This document shows, one piece after another, positions 36,553 to 44,493 of a stretch of DNA of 64,000 nucleotides (within the stretch, counting starts at the first letter, position 1; every line of letters starts with the position of its first letter). The DNA is from Marinobacterium ramblicola (GTDB taxonomy: Bacteria > Pseudomonadota > Gammaproteobacteria > Pseudomonadales > Balneatricaceae). The stretch is from contig NZ_JAHREP010000026.1 in assembly GCF_019084545.1 (NCBI RefSeq), forward strand, positions 1 to 64,000, given 5' to 3'. A program made the position numbers and the translations under genes. Below the pieces are notes generated by a model. It worked only from the letters and a program-made list of their open reading frames with translations. It was not told the origin of the DNA and did no database searches.

Positions 36553-36951
36553 ATGAGCGACAAGTTCGAAAAAGGGCTGGTGACGCGCAAGGCGGTGCTC
36601 GGCGATCAGTATGTGGACCGCTCCATCAACAATGCGACCGCCTTCACCAAGCCGCTGCAGCGGTTGGTGACGGAGTACTGCTGGGGCGATGTGTGGCAAC
36701 GCGACGGGCTGGCGCTGCGTGAGCGCAGCCTGATCAACCTGGCGATGATCGCCGTGCTGAATCGGCCGCACGAGCTCGAACTCCACCTGCGTGGCGCTCT
36801 CAACAACGGTTTGACCGCCGAGCAGATCCGCGAGGTGCTGTTGCAGGTAACGATCTATGCCGGGGTGCCCGCATCGATCGATGCATTCCGCGTGGCCAGC
36901 CGGGTGTTGGCTGAAGAGGGTGTGGACCTCGACGCCCTGAGCGAAGGCTAA
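36553..36951 (+). CDS. Carboxymuconolactone decarboxylase (CMD) family protein
   Basis: 132 residues. It matches PcaC-type CMD proteins: LQRLVTEYCWGDVWQRDGLALRERSL at the core, the conserved histidine in HELELHLRGALNNG and the C-terminal ASIDAFRVASRVLAEEG. It lacks the CxxC of the AhpD peroxidase group, so a lactone decarboxylase or similar role is likelier. Last gene of the gabD-hydratase-CMD unit; a strong terminator follows. Confidence 0.83.
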   Translation: MSDKFEKGLVTRKAVLGDQYVDRSINNATAFTKPLQRLVTEYCWGDVWQRDGLALRERSLINLAMIAVLNRPHELELHLRGALNNGLTAEQIREVLLQVTIYAGVPASIDAFRVASRVLAEEGVDLDALSEG

Positions 36952-36986
36952 AGCGCTTAAAGGTGTCCGCAGCGCTGATTCACACC

Positions 36987-37019
36987 AAGGCGAGACTCGA
37001 TAGAGCCTCGCCTTTTTTT
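36987..37019 (+). terminator. Rho-independent terminator after the CMD gene
   Basis: AAGGCGAG...CTCGCCTT with an inner CTC/GAG pairing, followed by seven T residues. Confidence 0.92.
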
Positions 37020-37124
37020 ATGCCTGTCTGTTCACGTACTGTTGTGTTCCCCGCTGCGCCTTTGCCCTGTTTTCTGCGCTGAGGCGACGCATTCTCATCG
37101 CTGCGTCCACTCATTCGCTTTTTC

Positions 37125-37138
37125 TTGAGATAGATCAA
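37125..37138. promoter_or_regulatory. Anr/FNR-like box TTGAGATAGATCAA
   Basis: Nine of the ten specified bases of TTGATnnnnATCAA match. It lies about 40 bp upstream of site B. This could give oxygen-responsive control of the second cassette, but one site in AT-rich DNA may be chance. Confidence 0.35.
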
Positions 37139-37175
37139 ATTACGCCGGTCTATATTTCTTACAGAATAAAATAAA

Positions 37176-37190
37176 TCGCATATTATGAGA
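37176..37190. promoter_or_regulatory. IclR-type palindrome, site B
   Basis: TCGCATATTATGAGA has the same two half-sites as site A (TCGCAT and ATGAGA) with a different 3-bp centre. It is 143 bases upstream of the second propeller gene. Confidence 0.6.
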
Positions 37191-37333
37191 CTTGAGTGAA
37201 TTGTGACCTGTTTTTTATCATTGTTTTTGTTGGTATTTAAACATTGTGGGATTTCCTATTTTGTCTTGGCTTGAGGGGGTATCAGGTCAGTATCACGCCT
37301 AGAAAAACAATCGTTCAAGTAGAGGATTATCTG

Positions 37334-38368
37334 ATGAGTGGAACAATACTGGTGGCTACGGCCGGTCAGGGTGTGGTGAAAAGTGCCGACAACGGTCAAA
37401 CTTGGCACCGCTTGAGTCTCGGCCAGGAGATCGAATTCGATGCAATCACCCGGTCTCTGGATATGGACCCCCAAGACCCGAAGAGGATCTATCTCGGCAC
37501 CGATACCGGCTTGTGCGTCAGTCTGGATGCCGGTGCTAACTGGAAGCAGATGGATACCCCGTTTAACGATCAGACTGTCTGGAAAGTGGCGGTCGATCCA
37601 AACAACCCCAAACGTATCTTTGTCGGTACCGGCGCACCATCGCGTGCAGCGCTCTGGCGCACCACCGATGGTGGTCAGAACTGGCAGCGCGGCCCTGTGG
37701 ATATCCCCGAGCGTTGTGCTGGCGTCAGCAAACCCCGTCTTCTGGCGTTCTCCTTCGATCCCATCGACAGCAACATCCTCTGGTTCGGCTTGGAAGAGGG
37801 CGGCCTGTTCAAGAGCGTTGACGGTGGCGACAGCTGGGAGCGTGTCGACTCGCGTCTGCTGTGGGAGTTTCACACCGATATCCATGCGGTAAGGGTGCTG
37901 CCGAACCACGGCAAGAAGGTGGTCGTGGTGGTCTGCGTGAACGCGGTGTACCGCAGCCTGGATGATGGCGAAACCTGGGAAGGATTTAACCCGAAAGAGG
38001 CGTTCGGCCTGTACTACGCACGTGCCGCGGCGGTGCCGGCCGGCTCTGAGGACACCCTCTATCTGAGTATCTCCGATGGCACGCCGGGCACCACCAGCCA
38101 GGTGTTGGTTTCCCGCGACGCTGCGGCAACCTGGCAGGTACTGCCGCTGCCGCAGCAGCCCAACTCCTGCATCTGGGGTATTCACGTGAATCCGGCCAAC
38201 CACGATCAGGTGGTGATGGGAACCAAGTACGGCCATCTGTTCACCAGCGAGAACGGCGGTAAGGGCTGGAAAAAAGAGTGGCGCGAGTTTAGTGAAATCG
38301 CCGATGTGCTGTGGACCCCGGCCACGGCCGAGATCGTTGCCGCCCACCAGTCAGTGATCAAAAACTGA
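37334..38368 (+). CDS. Cytosolic Asp-box beta-propeller, copy 2
   Basis: 344 residues, the same length as copy 1 at 29618 and about three quarters identical over the first 60 residues by eye, with higher identity in stretches such as LPNHGKKVVVVVCVNA. Asp-boxes are again spaced for seven blades (SADNGQTW, SLDAGANW, TTDGGQNW, SVDGGDSW, SLDDGETW, SRDAAATW and an ENGGKGW variant). No signal peptide. ATG 37334 matches the start of copy 1. It opens the second propeller-VOC-hydroxylase cassette. Confidence 0.8.
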   Translation: MSGTILVATAGQGVVKSADNGQTWHRLSLGQEIEFDAITRSLDMDPQDPKRIYLGTDTGLCVSLDAGANWKQMDTPFNDQTVWKVAVDPNNPKRIFVGTGAPSRAALWRTTDGGQNWQRGPVDIPERCAGVSKPRLLAFSFDPIDSNILWFGLEEGGLFKSVDGGDSWERVDSRLLWEFHTDIHAVRVLPNHGKKVVVVVCVNAVYRSLDDGETWEGFNPKEAFGLYYARAAAVPAGSEDTLYLSISDGTPGTTSQVLVSRDAAATWQVLPLPQQPNSCIWGIHVNPANHDQVVMGTKYGHLFTSENGGKGWKKEWREFSEIADVLWTPATAEIVAAHQSVIKN

Positions 38369-38378
38369 GGTGATGCCC

Positions 38379-38837
38379 GTGAAAGTCAAAGTCAATCGTA
38401 CGCATATCGCGCTGTTTGTTACCGACCCTGAGCGCTCGGCGAATTGGTATGCCGATATCCTCGGTATGGAGCGTACCGGCTGCAACGGCGATGCCTGGAT
38501 CATGATGGGGTTCGGAGACAAGCATCACGATATCGCCCTGATCAAAGCGCCGGAAGGCTCGGCTCAAGGCACCCTCGGCCTGCAGCACTACGGCCTGGAG
38601 ATCGACGGCGATGAAACCACCTTGCGCCGTCTCTACGGCATGTTGCTCTCCAAACAGGTCAGTGTTGTGAAGACCACTGATCACGAGATTGGCAAAGGGC
38701 TCTACTTCACCGATCCGGACGGTAATCGGCTGGAGTTCTTCCTCGAAACCGATCACGACGATGCCCGGGCGAAGGAGCGCTTCAAGGCGGCCAATGCACC
38801 CAGCCGCGAGATCACGCTGGACCCGATCTACGACTGA
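38379..38837 (+). CDS. Single-domain VOC metalloprotein, copy 2
   Basis: 152 residues. The same triad positions as copy 1 are kept (RTHIALF, LQHYGLE, RLEFFLE). The start is placed at GTG 38379 because this gives MKVKVNRTH, exactly the length of copy 1, and the GAGGTGAT before it is well spaced. ATG 38373 and GTG 38370 are alternatives. It follows the propeller stop by 10 bases, as in the first cassette. Two tandem hairpins occupy the gap before the hydroxylase, where copy 1 carries two extra genes. Confidence 0.78.
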   Translation: MKVKVNRTHIALFVTDPERSANWYADILGMERTGCNGDAWIMMGFGDKHHDIALIKAPEGSAQGTLGLQHYGLEIDGDETTLRRLYGMLLSKQVSVVKTTDHEIGKGLYFTDPDGNRLEFFLETDHDDARAKERFKAANAPSREITLDPIYD

Positions 38838-38844
38838 ATGATGG

Positions 38845-38895
38845 CGGGTCCCCACGACCCGAATAGACCCGTGAACCGGCGCAACCCGGTTCACG
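38845..38895 (+). other. Tandem intercistronic hairpins in the second cassette
   Basis: CGGGTC/GACCCG (38845-38861) and a 10-bp perfect stem CGTGAACCGG/CCGGTTCACG (38870-38895). No T-run follows. These may be mRNA processing or stability elements. Confidence 0.6.
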
Positions 38896-38935
38896 ACAAT
38901 AAGAATTTAATGGCAAATTATTCGGAGATGACACA

Positions 38936-40543
38936 GTGAGTATTGAAACGACTGAAGTGGTGATTGTCGGTGGCGGTCCTAACGGTATCGCGCTGGCCAA
39001 TTATATGGGGATGTACGGCATCAACACGCTGGTACTCGACTCCTCCGAGGAGATCCTGCCCTACCCGCGAGCGGTGGGCATGGATGACGAAGCGGTGCGG
39101 GTTCTGCAGGGCGTCGGTCTTGCCGAACCCGCACTCAAGGATATGATCCGCAACGTACCGCTGCGTTACTACAACGCGCGCGGTGTCTGCTTTGCCGAGG
39201 TGAAGCCGACGACGGCCAAGTATGGTTGGCCGATGCGCAACATTTTCATGCAGCAGCTGACCGAAGTCACGTTGCGCGAGGGGCTCTCGCGTTACGAATC
39301 GGTGGATCTGCGCCTGGGGCACAACATGAACAGCATCGCTCAGGGTGCCGAAGGCGTCACCCTGGCGGTAACCGACAACACCGGGCGGGAGTACAGCATC
39401 AAGGCGCAATATGTGGTGGCCGCCGATGGTGCCCGCTCGGAGATCCGCAATCAGTTGGATATCGGTTACACCGGCATGACCCACCCGGCGAAATGGATTG
39501 TGGTCGATGCCGCCAACGACAAGCTGGACGCCCCCTATACGGCGCTGCATGCCGATCCTGAGCGTCCCTTCGTGTGTATCCATATGCCTTATCAGTACCG
39601 CCGCTGGGAGTTCATGCTGCACCCGGGCGAGGATGAGGAGACGATGTGTGAAGAGGGTAAGATCCGCGCCCTGATTCGCAACCATATCGGTGATGCGGTG
39701 GATGAACTGGATATCGTCCGTATCCGCGCCTACACCCACAACTCCCGTGTGGCATCGACCTTCGCCAAGGGGCGCGTCATGTTGTGCGGCGATGCCGCGC
39801 ATATCACACCGCCCTGGGCCGGGCAGGGACTTAACTCGGGGTTGCGCGATGTGGTCAATATCGGCTGGAAGCTGGCGGCCGTGGTTAAGGGGCGTGCGCC
39901 CCAGTCAATTCTGCAGACCTACGATACCGAACGCCGTGGGCATGCCACCGATCTGATTGCACTGGCGGATAACATGGGGGCCGTGCTGGGCATGACTAAC
40001 CCGATTCTGGCCGGTGTGCGCGACTGGATCTTCAAAGCCTCGGACTCGGTGGACAATCTGCGCGAGCATCTGGCCGAGTTCAAGTTCAAGCCGGTCGCCC
40101 AGATCACCAAGGGGATCGTGTATCACGAGGGCGATGAGGTTTACCAAGACAGTGCTGTGGGTCAGCTGTTCATCCAGCCGGATGTGGAGGATGCCGAGGG
40201 TAATCGCCGCAAGTTCGATGAGATTTTGGGTGACTGGTTTGCCGTGGTCGGTTATCGCGTCAATCCGGCGGATTTCATGTCCGACGAGAACCGGGCGTTT
40301 TGGGACACGCTGGAGACGCGCTACGTACAGGTCAACCGCTCACGCAGCGGGTTGAGTTATGACGAGCGTCTTACGGCGTCAGGTGCGAGCAGTGTCGAAG
40401 ATGTGGATAACGGTCTGGCCGACTGGTTCGGAGCGGTGCGCAACAAGATCGTGATCGTGCGTCCGGATCGATTCGTCGCGGCGATTACCTCGCCTGCGCG
40501 CTTGAACGAAGCGCTGGACGAGCTGCGCAAACGCCTCTCATGA
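38936..40543 (+). CDS. MhpA-like FAD aromatic monooxygenase, copy 2
   Basis: 535 residues, identical in length to copy 1 (32635) and similar throughout. FAD motif GGGPNGIALANYMG, AADGARSEIR and GDAAHITPPWAGQGLNSGLRD are intact, so both copies look active. GTG start, like copy 1. Differences are scattered, consistent with divergence after duplication rather than a very recent copy. The two enzymes may hydroxylate different isomers or successive positions of a ring. A strong terminator follows. Confidence 0.88.
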   Translation: MSIETTEVVIVGGGPNGIALANYMGMYGINTLVLDSSEEILPYPRAVGMDDEAVRVLQGVGLAEPALKDMIRNVPLRYYNARGVCFAEVKPTTAKYGWPMRNIFMQQLTEVTLREGLSRYESVDLRLGHNMNSIAQGAEGVTLAVTDNTGREYSIKAQYVVAADGARSEIRNQLDIGYTGMTHPAKWIVVDAANDKLDAPYTALHADPERPFVCIHMPYQYRRWEFMLHPGEDEETMCEEGKIRALIRNHIGDAVDELDIVRIRAYTHNSRVASTFAKGRVMLCGDAAHITPPWAGQGLNSGLRDVVNIGWKLAAVVKGRAPQSILQTYDTERRGHATDLIALADNMGAVLGMTNPILAGVRDWIFKASDSVDNLREHLAEFKFKPVAQITKGIVYHEGDEVYQDSAVGQLFIQPDVEDAEGNRRKFDEILGDWFAVVGYRVNPADFMSDENRAFWDTLETRYVQVNRSRSGLSYDERLTASGASSVEDVDNGLADWFGAVRNKIVIVRPDRFVAAITSPARLNEALDELRKRLS

Positions 40544-40587
40544 TTGTATATCACTGAGGCTCCTCTTCAGGGTAGTACTCCCTATAA

Positions 40588-40619
40588 AGCTGGTATTCTA
40601 TCGAGAATACCGGCTTTTT
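40588..40619 (+). terminator. Rho-independent terminator closing the second cassette
   Basis: 12-bp stem (40588-40599 with 40604-40615, one G-U pair), ATCG loop and TTTTT. Confidence 0.9.
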
Positions 40620-40813
40620 CGTTCAACGGAGTATTTAAGGAACGCAGGAGTTTCTACGATTTTCATTGAAAAAATGTGCTCCGCAAGTAAAGATTTTTCT
40701 ATGATCTTCGGAGAAATTTCCTCTGCGCTAGAGTTGCGATGAGTGCTGTCGTTAAGAATATATATTTATGCAGAGCTCATAACGTCGAGTAGAGAAGTGA
40801 AAGTAGGTTTTCT

Positions 40814-41644
40814 ATGCGTTCTAAAAAACTCAAGTCCTGGAATGACGCTGTAGCAGAATCAATAAAGTTCGGGTTCTCTGATGAATCGATTGCTAACTTA
40901 ATAGGTGAGCTAGCTGATCTGGTTGATAGTCATATAAGTACCATGATTATTTACTCAAAAGATGCCAAACCCTATTGGCCATTCAAAAGTAGGATGAGTG
41001 AGCGTGAATGGAAGTCGCTGTCTCTGAGATACCGAAATGGGGCCTACTTGCTGGATCCATACTATCATTTATCTGAAGGTAAGTATGAAGGTGTATTTTG
41101 CCTGAAAGATAATGTTCCAGATGAATTCAACGAAACTGAATTTTATCGCGTTTTTTATGAGGCGGTCGATGTAGTTGATGAAATGTGCGCGATCATACAG
41201 TTATCTGATGATATATCGGCCATTGTATCGGTTTGCCGAGTCGATTCTCAGAGTGTCTACGAAACTTGGGCATTCGATTATATGTATAGTTGCTACTCAA
41301 TCTTAGATGTCATCGTTAAAAAATGGTGGTACGAAAAGCAAAAAGACAGATTCGACAAAACAGTATCTTTTGGCCCTCAGTTAGGATGTGCGCTTGATAA
41401 TTTTGGCTCTTCGCTTCTAACGCCTAGAGAAACTCAGGTTGCAAGGCTACTATTGGAAGGGCACTCCGTCAAAGCGCAGGCGAAAATATTAAATATTGGT
41501 GCTGAAACTATAAAGTCTTACAAAAAAAGTCTATATCAGAAATTAGATATAAGATCTCAATCTGAATTATTTAATGTGTTTATTGAAGCACTAAAAATAT
41601 ACGACCCGGATAAGTCTCTAGATCCATTATCAACATATTTGTAA
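40814..41644 (+). CDS. LuxR-type HTH regulator
   Basis: 276 residues. The C-terminal 65 residues form a LuxR/GerE helix-turn-helix (LTPRETQVARLLLEGHSVKA then NIGAETIKSYKKSLYQKLDIRSQSELF). The N-terminal 200 residues resemble no sensor that I recognise and lack an obvious receiver or acyl-homoserine-lactone site. Codon use is strikingly AT-rich (AAA, ATA, TTA) against its neighbours, suggesting acquisition. Orientation and position suggest control of the NTF2-like and FAD-oxidoreductase genes downstream. Confidence 0.82.
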   Translation: MRSKKLKSWNDAVAESIKFGFSDESIANLIGELADLVDSHISTMIIYSKDAKPYWPFKSRMSEREWKSLSLRYRNGAYLLDPYYHLSEGKYEGVFCLKDNVPDEFNETEFYRVFYEAVDVVDEMCAIIQLSDDISAIVSVCRVDSQSVYETWAFDYMYSCYSILDVIVKKWWYEKQKDRFDKTVSFGPQLGCALDNFGSSLLTPRETQVARLLLEGHSVKAQAKILNIGAETIKSYKKSLYQKLDIRSQSELFNVFIEALKIYDPDKSLDPLSTYL

Positions 41645-41750
41645 TAATATTAAATCACTCCATTTTCTGATTCCTCTTTTCCCTGAACAGTAACGTAGCA
41701 CAGTGTCCTCTCTACAGAATGGTTGGGGATATTAGCCGTTTTATGCTCAT

Positions 41751-41775
41751 GCCCCCCCCTTTCGGGGGAGGGGGC
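41751..41775. other. C-tract/G-tract hairpin
   Basis: Eight C residues, TTTC and a G-rich tract form a very GC-rich stem in an otherwise AT-rich stretch between the LuxR-type and NTF2-like genes. A terminator or slippage-prone tract is possible; it lacks a T-run. Confidence 0.45.
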
Positions 41776-41874
41776 GGACACATGTGGGGGATACACGTCT
41801 GGTCGGTCATCCATCATGATGTTTTATGAAGGAAATATGTATTTAAAAATCTAAATAACTTTTAGAGGTTTAAA

Positions 41875-42237
41875 ATGACCGATATCGTAAAAGCAGTTAA
41901 AAATCTTGAAGATCTCTTTGAATCTGGTGATGTGGATAGATTGCAAAATGAGTGTTTCTCTCCAGATGTCATGATCTGTGGTGAAGGGGCACCAGCTATC
42001 GCGAGTGGTGAGGCGTTTATTCGTGAAGTTTTGCTTTACGTGATGAAAGAAACTCCAAATTTATCCATATCCGTTATTGAATCCCAACCAATCAATGAAT
42101 CCGCAGTTGCCACATGGCTTCAGTGGATTTCTCCAACTGATGACGGCGTAATTGAGTTCCGATCACTGACTGTGTGGACTAAACATGAAGGGAAGTGGAA
42201 GATTCTTTCCGATATGTTTGGGGTTGGTCGTTTCTAA
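41875..42237 (+). CDS. SnoaL/NTF2-like small protein
   Basis: 120 residues with the cone-shaped NTF2 fold pattern: N-terminal helix VKAVKNLEDLFESGDVDRL, FSPDVMICGEG, and the C-terminal strands RSLTVWTKHEGKWKILSDMFG. Such proteins serve as isomerases, hydrolases or ligand carriers. AT-rich like its neighbours. No specific catalytic residue can be assigned. It is in line with an FAD-dependent amine oxidoreductase 81 bases downstream but separated by a terminator. Confidence 0.72.
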   Translation: MTDIVKAVKNLEDLFESGDVDRLQNECFSPDVMICGEGAPAIASGEAFIREVLLYVMKETPNLSISVIESQPINESAVATWLQWISPTDDGVIEFRSLTVWTKHEGKWKILSDMFGVGRF

Positions 42238-42250
42238 TATTAGCTCAATG

Positions 42251-42286
42251 TGAGTGCATGGCTCAGGGGCTAGTGCACTCATTTTT
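42251..42286 (+). terminator. Rho-independent terminator after the NTF2-like gene
   Basis: TGAGTGCA and TGCACTCA (42251-42258 with 42274-42281), followed by TTTTT. Confidence 0.78.
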
Positions 42287-42318
42287 ATAATTGGCTTAAT
42301 AAAGATAAAGGTTAAATT

Positions 42319-43620
42319 ATGTCGCTTGAAAATCCGTCAAATTATTACACAATAACTAAAAAATATAATCTTAGCTATCCAGCTTTAGAAGAGGATATTG
42401 ACGCAGAGGTTGTCATAATAGGTGGCGGTTTTAGCGGCATAAACACGGCTTTAGAGTTGGCCGAACGCGGCACAAAAGACGTAGTTGTATTGGAGAGTAA
42501 TTATATAGGGTTTGGCGGTTCCGGCCGGAATGGTGGACACGTTATGGCCGGCATTGGCCATGACTTGGATAAAATTGCCAAACATGTCGGGCCCGAAGGG
42601 CTTGAAGCTATACTTAATATTAGTGATACGGGGGCATCTATCATAAAAGATCGTATGAAAAAGTACGATATTGATGCAGACTTTAGACATGGCTATGGTT
42701 ACTTGGGCTGGAATAAGCGCCAGGCGAAGACACTTCAGTCTTGGCAAAAAGTATTCTCAGAGTTAAATCCAGATCAAGAAATTTCATATTTGGAAGGTAG
42801 TGAAATTCAGGATATTGTTGGGTCTGAAAAATATACTTGTGCATTGAAGCATATGGGCAATGGCCACGTCCATGTTCTTAACTTGCTTCTGGGTGCTGCG
42901 AAGGCGTTTAATGAAACGCATGGCGGAAAAATTTATGAGAATACGCCTGCTCTCGAGGTAGAGTATGGCGATAAAATAGTAGTCAGAACGGCTAAAGGAT
43001 CCGTTAGAGCTGATAAAATACTTTGGTCGTGCGGAGCTTTTCTTGATCAGCTCGAACCTGAAATTCATCGCTCTACTGTTAATGTATATGCGTTCAACTC
43101 CGTCACAGAACCATTGCCTGAACATATTATTAATAAAATTAGCGCTATACGAGGCGCGTTCAGTGATATATCCCCCATTATCGATTACTACCGCGTTACA
43201 AACGATAACAGGCTTTTATATGGTACATGCGGGATGCTGCTTGAATATGTGCCTACCGATTTGAAGTTGTTCCTGCATAAAAAGTTAATGAGAGTATTCC
43301 CCTATTTGAAAGACGTTAAGCTTGATCTTGCCTGGGGAGGCCCTATGGAGTGTACTCTAAATCTTTTCCCTCAGATCGGGACCTTGCCGGATCATAAGAA
43401 TGCGTTTTTTGTTCAGGGCTACTCCGGATTTGGTGTGACGCCCAGTCATGTGATCGCGAAGGTTATAGCAGACGGGATGAGCGATGGCTCAAAAGCCTGG
43501 GATGCAATGAGCTCGATCCCTCGCAAGACCGTATATGGTAAAGATAGCTGCAGGTCCCTGGTTGTATCACTGGGTAAGATCTCGCAGCAACTCGACGCGT
43601 ATAGAGTCGGTAGACGATAG
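42319..43620 (+). CDS. FAD-dependent oxidoreductase (DAO superfamily, PuuB-like)
   Basis: 433 residues. The FAD-binding motif IIGGGFSGINTALELAERG is near the N-terminus, with GFGGSGRNGGHVMAGIG and the C-terminal FVQGYSGFGVTPSH typical of gamma-glutamylputrescine oxidase and related amine/glycine oxidases. It would oxidise a primary or secondary amine with FAD. The first kilobase is AT-rich but the last 200 bases shift toward the composition of the window. Substrate unknown. AAAGGTT precedes the ATG. Confidence 0.83.
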   Translation: MSLENPSNYYTITKKYNLSYPALEEDIDAEVVIIGGGFSGINTALELAERGTKDVVVLESNYIGFGGSGRNGGHVMAGIGHDLDKIAKHVGPEGLEAILNISDTGASIIKDRMKKYDIDADFRHGYGYLGWNKRQAKTLQSWQKVFSELNPDQEISYLEGSEIQDIVGSEKYTCALKHMGNGHVHVLNLLLGAAKAFNETHGGKIYENTPALEVEYGDKIVVRTAKGSVRADKILWSCGAFLDQLEPEIHRSTVNVYAFNSVTEPLPEHIINKISAIRGAFSDISPIIDYYRVTNDNRLLYGTCGMLLEYVPTDLKLFLHKKLMRVFPYLKDVKLDLAWGGPMECTLNLFPQIGTLPDHKNAFFVQGYSGFGVTPSHVIAKVIADGMSDGSKAWDAMSSIPRKTVYGKDSCRSLVVSLGKISQQLDAYRVGRR

Positions 43621-43639
43621 ACCCTGCCGGCCGACAAAT

Positions 43640-43669
43640 AGCCGGGGCCGCATCAATGCGACCCCGGCT
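43640..43669. terminator. Convergent hairpin after the FAD oxidoreductase and IclR genes
   Basis: AGCCGGGG and CCCCGGCT arms (43640-43647 with 43662-43669), plus an inner GCAT/ATGC. Palindromic and without a T-run, so it could serve both convergent genes. Confidence 0.6.
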
Positions 43670-43695
43670 CCGTGTGCTCAAACGATCAACCGGAT

Positions 43696-44442
43696 TCAAT
43701 GTGGGGATTGGTGGGCACTTTCCGCAATCGTCCGGGTCATCTGCTGCAGACGCTCGATCAGGGCGTTTTTGTCGAATAGCTCGAATCCGGAGGTTGAGCC
43801 GACGATGGCGATGCTGCCCCGAATCTCGTCCAGGTTTTCGCTGTCGATGATTGGGGCCGCAATACCCGTCAGTCCCAGATTCAGCTCGTCGTGTGTCAGG
43901 CAGTATCCATCTTTTCGTATTCTTTTGGTTTCACTGCTGAACTCTTTCCACGAAAGGTCCAGTTCAGGGTCCTGACTGATGAACTCCTCGTAGATCTTTT
44001 TCAGCCGGTGCGGTTTTTGGAACGAGATCAGTACTTTCGATTGTGCACCCTTGAACAGGGGCAGGGGACGCCCGCGGCCGAAGGTAAAGCCGTGCTTCTG
44101 CTGTGCGGCCTCGATGTGGGTGTTGATGATATGGCCATCGAAATAGACACTCAGGTATACGGTAAGGCCAGTCGCTTTGGAAAATTCCGCCATAAGCTCC
44201 CGCCCGCTGTGAATAAGCGGGTCATAAAGGCGCATCATCCAGTCAAGTTCGATAATTCTGGGGCCCAGGGTATAAAGCCCCTCTGCCCGGGTAAGAAGGC
44301 CGGAGTCACACAACTCTTTGACATAACGATAGGCGGTTGCGCGTGATAGCGACATCTTCTGCGCAATATCCTCTACCTCTATGGCGAGAGAGTCGGGACC
44401 GAACATTTTCAGGATACTCAGCATTCGGCCTAAGCTAGTCAT
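43696..44442 (-). CDS. IclR-family transcriptional regulator
   Basis: 248 residues. The N-terminal winged helix-turn-helix (about 5-65) includes LGRMLSILKMFG, IAQKMSLSRATAYRYVKELCDSG and LYTLGPRIIELDW. The C-terminal effector-binding GAF-like domain contains GRPLPLFKGAQSKVLISF. A good GGAGGCACA precedes ATG 44442. It lies 51 bases downstream of the FUSC-type gene on the same strand, so it is probably co-transcribed with it and autoregulated through site C. IclR proteins bind short palindromes; sites A to D fit. The effector is probably an aromatic acid (inference). Confidence 0.87.
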   Translation of the reverse strand: MTSLGRMLSILKMFGPDSLAIEVEDIAQKMSLSRATAYRYVKELCDSGLLTRAEGLYTLGPRIIELDWMMRLYDPLIHSGRELMAEFSKATGLTVYLSVYFDGHIINTHIEAAQQKHGFTFGRGRPLPLFKGAQSKVLISFQKPHRLKKIYEEFISQDPELDLSWKEFSSETKRIRKDGYCLTHDELNLGLTGIAAPIIDSENLDEIRGSIAIVGSTSGFELFDKNALIERLQQMTRTIAESAHQSPH

Positions 44443-44493
44443 TGTGCCTCCAATAGTGTTTCCGTACCGCGCGCGAAATTAGCACGCCATTCA

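Larger units (their letters stand above)
37020..37333. promoter_or_regulatory. Promoter region of the second cassette
   Basis: 314 bases, AT-rich in the second half. It holds an Anr/FNR-like box (37125-37138) and IclR-type site B (37176-37190). A frame extension of the propeller gene to 37244 is not credible as protein because it shares nothing with copy 1. Confidence 0.6.

Noticed and set aside
34313-36951. Assigning these three genes as the xylG-I-H lower pathway for catechol
   Set aside because: The dehydrogenase is closer to GabD, no tautomerase or aldolase is present, and the unit is separated from xylE by more than 20 kb and other regulators.
37256-38347. 363-codon antisense frame opposite the second propeller gene
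   Set aside because: It mirrors the sense gene and has no family resemblance. Similar shadows opposite the hydroxylase (32512-33642, 38918-39802) and DctM (58176-59504) genes were rejected too.
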